7,912 nucleotides of DNA from DAOVRL01 sp023128595. GTDB taxonomy: Bacteria > Planctomycetota > Phycisphaerae > Sedimentisphaerales > Anaerobacaceae. The notes below the pieces were generated by a model that was not told the DNA's origin, made no database searches, and saw only the letters and a program-made list of their open reading frames with translations. Both the position numbers and the translations under genes were made by a program. Positions 5,506 through 7,912 of the stretch are shown piece after piece (the first letter of the stretch is position 1; each line of letters starts with the position of its first letter). The stretch is taken from contig DAOVRL010000191.1 in the NCBI GenBank assembly GCA_030628155.1, positions 1 through 7,912 of the forward strand, given 5' to 3'.

Positions 5506-5714
5506 GCATACACAATACAAAAAAATCCGAGTACATCAAAACCTGCAGCAGAGCTGAACTGGCAGCAATGTATCTAAATAACGTAATAACAGACGACGAA
5601 TACTTCAACACGATACGCCAACAGCGATACCACGACCAGCGAACCGGCGGGCCGACAGTGCCGAAAAAGCGTAAGCGATCGCCAAAAGGCGGACCTTCAC
5701 GCCCGGCAGCCTGA
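5502..5714 (+). CDS. Small basic hypothetical protein, 70 aa
   Basis: The ATG at 5502 overlaps the stop of the zinc-ribbon gene by four bases (ATGA), implying coupled translation. Residues 8-42 appear helical (Y-I-K-T-C-S-R-A-E-L-A-A-M-Y-L, then T-D-D-E-Y-F-N-T-I-R-Q-Q-R-Y). The last 20 residues are Lys/Arg/Pro rich (P-K-K-R-K-R-S-P-K). No known domain is recognised. The charge pattern suggests nucleic-acid binding. A fresh promoter follows at 5737, so this is probably the last gene of its unit. Confidence 0.65.
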   Translation: MSIHNTKKSEYIKTCSRAELAAMYLNNVITDDEYFNTIRQQRYHDQRTGGPTVPKKRKRSPKGGPSRPAA

Positions 5715-5736
5715 GCTACACCAGCGGGCACTTTTC

Positions 5737-5745
5737 TGGTACAAT
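5737..5745 (+). promoter_or_regulatory. Extended -10 promoter for a second leaderless gene
   Basis: TGGTACAAT (hexamer TACAAT at 5740-5745) lies six bases before the ATG at 5752, the same nine bases and spacing as upstream of 1902. No clear ribosome binding site lies between, so the mRNA would start at or next to the ATG. No strong -35 is visible. Confidence 0.6.
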
Positions 5746-5751
5746 GTCTCC

Positions 5752-6105
5752 ATGGCTATGGTAAAGCTCAGTGCCGGCATCACAGAGATCGAAGGCAAGT
5801 CAGGCGGAGACGTCTGGCGTAAGGACCAGTGCGGCCAGCACGTACAGGCAGCACCCAGACATGTCGATAAATACGCATCCTACAGACAAAAAAAGAGACG
5901 CAGGGCATACCTCAAATGCATGAACTACATTCGCGAGCACGCCACCGTCGAATTCGCTGCCAGGTGGCAGATCTACGCCAACCAGCACCCAAGAAAAAAT
6001 AAAAAAGGCGAGAGCTATACTCTCGCCTGGTGGCAGCAGTTCATGAGCATTAACATCAAGCGGGTTTACAACGACCTGGAAATTCTCCAGTACCCACCCG
6101 AATAA
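5752..6105 (+). CDS. Short paralogue of the 325-aa virion-type protein, 117 aa
   Basis: The ATG at 5752 is set by the TGGTACAAT element six bases upstream and the lack of a ribosome binding site. The protein starts M-A-M-V-K-L-S-A-G-I-T-E-I-E-G-K-S-G, which lines up with the start of the 2606 protein (M-A-L-I-K-Y-G-G-G-I-V-Q-M-S-G). The later pattern also fits: a basic segment, a helix R-R-R-A-Y-L-K-C-M-N-Y (about 49-59), F-A-A-R-W-Q-I-Y-A (about 68-76), then K-G-E-S-Y-T-L-A-W-W-Q-Q-F (about 84-96), where the larger protein has K-L-G-E-T-V-K-L-T-G-F-N. It therefore corresponds to the N-terminal domain alone, ending near the point where that domain ends in the larger protein. No membrane segment or enzyme motif is present. 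A virion-associated role is inferred. Confidence 0.75.
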   Translation: MAMVKLSAGITEIEGKSGGDVWRKDQCGQHVQAAPRHVDKYASYRQKKRRRAYLKCMNYIREHATVEFAARWQIYANQHPRKNKKGESYTLAWWQQFMSINIKRVYNDLEILQYPPE

Positions 6106-6121
6106 AATCCCGAGCAAAACA

Positions 6122-6139
6122 GTCCCGATACATCGGGAC
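6122..6139. other. Hairpin after the 5752 gene
   Basis: A perfect 7-bp stem (6122-6128 with 6133-6139, loop TACA) sits 17 bases after the stop codon. It is followed by GAAAAA, not T, so it is not a standard terminator on this strand. It may mark the mRNA 3' end. Confidence 0.4.
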
Positions 6140-6151
6140 GAAAAACCCGCT

Positions 6152-6325
6152 GTGGAAGACAATAATACGCCGGAAGGAAGCAAATTCCGTCTATCAGGCG
6201 TCTACCTGGAGTTGAAACGGAGATTACCCAGACAACAGCAGCGGCAACCGACAGCAGCGGTAGCAGCGGCAAACAGCAGCGGTAGCAGCGATAAACAGCA
6301 GCAGCAGAACAGCAACAGGAAATAA
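6152..6325 (+). CDS. Possible 57-aa Gln/Ser/Ala-rich protein
   Basis: A GTG at 6152 opens a frame to TAA at 6323-6325. The first half reads like ordinary protein (G-S-K-F-R-L-S-G-V-Y-L-E-L-K-R-R-L), while residues from 28 on come from the CAG-rich tract and are Gln, Ala and Ser runs. No ribosome binding site or promoter is clear, and no ATG is available in frame. It may be a real short protein with a low-complexity tail, or chance. Confidence 0.25.
   Translation: MEDNNTPEGSKFRLSGVYLELKRRLPRQQQRQPTAAVAAANSSGSSDKQQQQNSNRK
6232..6319. repeat. CAG-rich tract with 18-nt direct repeat
   Basis: Dense CAG/CGG trinucleotides. ACAGCAGCGGTAGCAGCG occurs exactly at 6251-6268 and 6273-6290 (22-nt period). 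CAGCAG runs continue through 6430 and again at 6480-6490 and 6648-6665, so the same simple-sequence motif punctuates the whole left half of the gene-poor region. Confidence 0.7.
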
Positions 6326-6335
6326 AAAAACTAAT

Positions 6336-6428
6336 AAAACAGCACCTATGGTGTCCCCAAGGGACAGCAGCAGAACATCATCGGAGGAGAAAAACAGCAC
6401 CTATGGTGTCCCCAAGGGACAGCAGCAG
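6336..6428. repeat. Two identical 38-nt elements with mini-hairpins
   Basis: The 38 bases at 6336-6373 recur exactly at 6391-6428. Each copy carries two small palindromes side by side: CACC-TAT-GGTG and GTCCC-CAA-GGGAC. Exact identity suggests recent duplication or active homogenisation. The 17 bases between copies are unrelated to the element. Confidence 0.8.
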
Positions 6429-6500
6429 GACAGGAGTGCCCAAAACCGATAACAGCAACGAAAAGTAAAATCATGAATAAAACAGCAGCATTTTGCGCAT

Positions 6501-6633
6501 ACATCGTAAACAAAAATCGTTTATTACCACCATCACCAGGGAATACAAAAATCGAGCATTGATCATCATCACAGTGTACATCGTCAACAAGAACAGTTTA
6601 TTATTACCATCATCGGGGAATATCAAAGACGAG
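6501..6633. repeat. Two diverged 56-nt direct repeats
   Basis: 6501-6556 and 6578-6633 align without gaps at 44 of 56 positions, with a 77-nt period. Both start ACATCGT, a heptamer found again at the start of the first 69-nt unit (6690) and partly at 6828. The repeat period is not a multiple of three, so the two copies lie in different reading frames, which argues against a protein repeat. Confidence 0.7.
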
Positions 6634-6687
6634 GTTCTATCATTCGACAGCAGCAACAGCAGCAGCGCAAGGTAGTAGCCCCACAAA

Positions 6688-6825
6688 GCACATCGTGAAG
6701 TATCGGCGCCGTGGTCCCTTGACCAGGGACCACGGTAGCGCCGAGTATCATCGCACGCACGTAGTGTAGTATTGGCGCCTCGTTTGCCTTGACGGCAAAC
6801 GAGGTAGCGCCAGTATCCATCGTAC
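6688..6825. repeat. Two tandem 69-nt units with covarying hairpins
   Basis: Units 6688-6756 and 6757-6825 are each 69 nt. Flanks are conserved (18 of 22 at the 5' end; GTAGCGCC and AGTAT at the 3' side). Each holds a perfect 11-bp hairpin of the same 27-nt length: 6709-6719 with 6725-6735, and 6778-6788 with 6794-6804, with five-nt loops containing TGAC. Six of the eleven pairs differ between the units and all six are compensated; a seventh compensated change is in the outer stem (6704:6743 C-G versus 6773:6812 T-A). Both have an unpaired TA on the 3' side (6736-6737, 6805-6806). A third unit seems to begin at 6826 (GCACATCG) but lacks the hairpin. Confidence 0.88.
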
Positions 6826-6921
6826 GCACATCGAATAAAACATACACCACATAACAGTCGCAGGTAACAGAAAGACCAAGCCCACCCACCGTAAGCATCA
6901 CAAGTAAGCAGCTCCTCCCCA

Positions 6922-6944
6922 GTAGCAGCAGCAGCTGCTGCTAC
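6922..6944. other. CAG/CTG hairpin
   Basis: A 9-bp stem (6922-6930 with 6936-6944) formed by CAG repeats facing CTG repeats, with loop GCAGC. It marks the end of the CAG-rich half and stands 22 bases before the first helix of the densely folded half. Confidence 0.6.
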
Positions 6945-6966
6945 AAATACAGACGCTGCACCACAA

Positions 6967-7091
6967 GACGGTCCGTCGCTCCATAGAGGGCCGAAGCACT
7001 ACGCCCGAGCGTCCTAACCTCGCCCCGGGCATCCCTGCCCGGGCCGGCTATTCGCCGGTGCGCTCGGTTGGCCGTCCGCTCGGTCTCCGTC
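6967..7091. ncRNA. Structured RNA domain I (candidate; strand unknown)
   Basis: Nested helices: 6967-6971 with 7087-7091 and 6973-6975 with 7081-7083; 6989-6992 with 7070-7073; 7005-7011 with 7061-7067 (7 bp). These enclose two hairpins, 7024-7031 with 7036-7043 (8 bp, loop TCCC) and 7044-7048 with 7054-7058 (loop TATTC), which touch each other and could stack. On the minus strand the TCCC loop reads GGGA, a GNRA-type tetraloop. No matching known RNA family is recognised. The outer helices are short and less sure than the inner ones. Confidence 0.5.
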
Positions 7092-7141
7092 GTCCCTCAA
7101 TTCCGCTCGTTGGCCCGTCTTGGGCTTGCGAAAGGATGGCC

Positions 7142-7328
7142 GCTGTAGGAAACCGGTTCGGCCACACCCTCGAACCTGTGGGGGCTTGGCGCAAATGCCC
7201 GGCCTGCGAAGACTTGGTTCGCACCGGCCCCGTTGGCCTTTCGACAGTAGTCGAATGCGAATGCCCTGCGCTTAATTCGATTTACGCTTGGGCCCCGGAC
7301 ATTTGCTGAGCCCCCACTTTCCTACAGC
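7142..7328. ncRNA. Structured RNA domain II, 187 nt (candidate; strand unknown)
   Basis: Three perfect helices lie in series: 7142-7152 with 7318-7328 (11 bp), 7178-7186 with 7309-7317 (9 bp, directly continuous on the 3' side) and 7191-7197 with 7300-7306 (7 bp), extended by 7199-7202 with 7295-7298. A 6-bp hairpin (7155-7160 with 7171-7176) branches off between the first two. The tip is a multi-branch junction of four hairpins: 7205-7210 with 7218-7223, 7226-7229 with 7235-7238, 7240-7245 with 7250-7255 and 7258-7262 with 7275-7279. Almost every base is in or beside a helix. Chance nesting of 11, 9 and 7 perfect pairs is very unlikely. It does not match RNase P, tmRNA or rRNA motifs that I know. 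Overlapping open frames on the + strand lack ribosome binding sites. Confidence 0.7.
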
Positions 7329-7389
7329 AGCCTCCTCAGCCGGCGGGGCCCCCCCACCGACCTCGGTCAGGCCTCCTGCCAAATTTCTT

Positions 7390-7465
7390 CCGCCGGCATC
7401 CCTGCCGGCGGGTAGAGCCGCCGAAACCGGCGGTGCCGATCCAGCCACCTCGGCTCATGAGCTGG
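7390..7465. ncRNA. Structured RNA domain III with possible pseudoknot (candidate)
   Basis: Hairpin 7390-7398 with 7403-7411 (9 bp) has the same TCCC loop and flanking GGCA/TGCC as the hairpin in domain I. A second hairpin pairs 7418-7423 with 7428-7433. Then 7435-7439 pairs with 7450-7454, and bases in its loop (7441-7445) can pair with 7461-7465, forming an H-type pseudoknot; a competing local hairpin at 7461-7471 is possible. Confidence 0.4.
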
Positions 7466-7507
7466 CCCAGCCGGTCCCCCCCCAAAAACGCACCAGAATC
7501 GCACAGG

Positions 7508-7516
7508 TTGTCCACA
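7508..7516 (+). promoter_or_regulatory. DnaA-box-like site
   Basis: TTGTCCACA matches the DnaA box TTATCCACA at eight of nine positions and equals the form preferred in high-GC bacteria such as Streptomyces. Only this one convincing copy is seen, so it is weak support for a replication origin; the repeats at 7680-7762 lie about 170 bases away. Confidence 0.3.
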
Positions 7517-7708
7517 GGGGTATCAGAGGTCGCGGCGCGGCCCGTTCGTCCACGACAGCTCAAGCTGCTGCGTCGGCGCCATATCTGTGCCGCGTAGTAC
7601 CCGCGTTGCTGGTCTTAAAAGCCGGCCCGTGTCGCCTTCTCCCGAAACTGCGACCAGTTCTCACAGCTGCAAAAAAAACAGGTCGCAAAAGATATGTCGC
7701 TTTTCCGC

Positions 7709-7737
7709 TTGACTTCAGGTCGCTTTAACCGTATGTT
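7709..7737 (+). promoter_or_regulatory. Sigma70-type promoter for the last gene
   Basis: TTGACT (7709-7714) and TATGTT (7732-7737) are separated by 17 bases; five and four of six positions match consensus. Transcription would start near 7744, about 100 bases before the ATG at 7845. One copy of a 14-bp repeat fills most of the spacer and another lies just after the start point, as expected for a repressed promoter. Confidence 0.55.
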
Positions 7738-7762
7738 TGAGATATGAGAGGTCGCTTTAACC
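7717..7762. repeat. Operator-like direct repeats over the promoter
   Basis: AGGTCGCTTTAACC occurs exactly at 7717-7730 and 7749-7762, 32 bases (about three helical turns) apart. Related copies lie upstream: GTCGCTTTTCC at 7696-7706 and AGGTCGC at 7680-7686, whose GGTCGCA (7681-7687) is also inverted at 7649-7655. The placement in the -35/-10 spacer and at the start point suggests binding sites of a regulator, though iterons for replication are also possible. Confidence 0.6.
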
Positions 7763-7782
7763 AAGAGCTATGTTCCGTTACC

Positions 7783-7829
7783 CAGGCAGGGGATTCGAAC
7801 TCTCAAGGTCCCCTGCCTGAAATTTTTAT
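7783..7829 (+). terminator. Terminator-like or attenuator hairpin in the leader
   Basis: A perfect 11-bp stem (7783-7793 with 7809-7819), a 15-nt loop, then AAATTTTTAT. It lies between the promoter at 7709 and the ribosome binding site at 7831, so it would control the 7845 gene as an attenuator, or block transcription from upstream. The stem and loop include GGATTCGAAC, which resembles the inverted T-loop of a tRNA, but no tRNA is present. Confidence 0.5.
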
Positions 7830-7844
7830 CGAAAGGAGCTGACC

Positions 7845-7912
7845 ATGCAGCTGACTGAGGACTACCCCGAGCATTTAAAAGCCGAGCTAATCGCAGCTGT
7901 GGCCAGGGAGGC
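7845..7912 (+). CDS. Start of a hypothetical protein (partial)
   Basis: The ATG at 7845 follows GAAAGGAGC (7831-7839) by five bases. The 22 visible residues begin M-Q-L-T-E-D-Y-P-E-H-L-K-A-E-L-I, mostly a likely helix. The first residues and the ribosome binding site resemble the 76-255 gene. The frame runs off the window, so no function can be proposed. Its promoter region carries operator-like repeats, suggesting regulated expression. Confidence 0.7.
   Translation, partial: MQLTEDYPEHLKAELIAAVARE

Larger units (their letters stand above)
6106..7844. other. 1.7-kb gene-poor region rich in repeats and secondary structure
   Basis: Genes to the left overlap or nearly touch, yet here about 1.7 kb holds no convincing protein gene on either strand. 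The left half (to about 6960) is A- and CAG-rich and contains several duplicated elements; the right half (6967-7700) is GC-rich and dense in nested helices; the last 150 bases hold a promoter with repeated operator-like sites. Between about 7466 and 7645 only short, weak hairpins are seen (for example 7591-7594 with 7602-7605) plus one DnaA-box-like site. Longer open frames here have no ribosome binding site and read as Pro/Ala/Arg filler. Confidence 0.7.

Noticed and set aside
6473..6675. Short frames over the 56-nt repeats giving similar peptides (Y-I-V-N-K-N)
   Set aside because: The two copies are in different reading frames and the differences between them are not mainly at third positions, so DNA repeats explain the likeness.
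6336..6825. CRISPR array
   Set aside because: The repeats belong to different families with only two copies each, spacing is irregular, and there are no Cas genes.
6688..6825. Integron attC sites
   Set aside because: The structure is similar in logic, but the conserved GTTRRRY and RYYYAAC core boxes are absent and the recombinase shows no recognisable integron-specific insertion.
7058..7309. 83-codon open frame on the + strand
   Set aside because: It lies across folded domains I and II, has no ribosome binding site, and the helices explain the sequence better.
6960..7330. RNase P RNA or tmRNA on the minus strand
   Set aside because: A short GGAAAGTGGGGGCTC stretch recalls RNase P, but the conserved ACAGAAA-like and GUGAAACGG segments, and a tmRNA tRNA-like end, are missing.
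7288..7728. 146-codon open frame on the + strand
   Set aside because: TTG start without ribosome binding site, Pro/Ala/Arg-rich composition typical of chance frames in GC-rich DNA, and it would overlap the promoter at 7709.
7780..7825. tRNA on the minus strand (TTCGAATCC motif)
   Set aside because: The bases flanking the T-loop-like sequence do not form a T-stem, and no acceptor, D or anticodon arms are present.

Overview
The window looks like an accessory, phage-derived stretch of a bacterial genome: a phage contig, prophage or phage-like element. Genes are small, all on the + strand and tightly packed, with overlapping stops and starts and a recurring strong ribosome binding site of the form GAAAGGAG. 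Several products have a phage virion look: a minimal tail-collar protein, a tail-fibre-like protein, and two related virion-type proteins. The host cannot be fixed from sequence alone. Moderate to high GC and the style of the structural proteins are compatible with environmental phages (Planctomycetota is a weak guess only).

Left part (1-1740): the end of an unidentified gene, a 59-residue hypothetical protein, a terminator-like hairpin, a 205-residue tyrosine recombinase reduced to its catalytic domain, a 90-residue hypothetical protein, and a 123-residue winged-helix DNA-binding protein. The last gene's stop codon lies inside a large imperfect palindrome made of related 16-nt elements.

Middle part (1740-5100): a hairpin-rich leader and an extended -10 promoter placed to give a leaderless mRNA for a CPxC-containing protein, a strong intrinsic terminator, then a virion-like operon: a 325-residue structural-type protein, a 70-residue tail-collar protein, a tail-fibre-like protein, a 64-residue protein and a small membrane protein that could belong to lysis.

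Right-middle (5100-6105): a zinc-ribbon-like basic protein, a 70-residue basic protein, and a second leaderless gene. That gene has the same 9-nt promoter element at the same 6-nt distance from ATG, and encodes a short relative of the 325-residue protein.

Right part (6106-7844): about 1.7 kb with no convincing protein gene, which is striking beside such compact neighbours. It is full of structure: CAG-rich repeats, duplicated 38-nt and 56-nt elements, two tandem 69-nt units whose hairpins differ in sequence but keep pairing through compensatory changes, and then about 500 nt of dense nested helices, including a 187-nt domain closed by 11-, 9- and 7-bp perfect helices in series. This is the best candidate for something undescribed: a large ornate non-coding RNA, or folded-DNA sites. 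It ends in a good sigma70-type promoter threaded with 14-bp repeats, a terminator-like hairpin and the start of another small gene.
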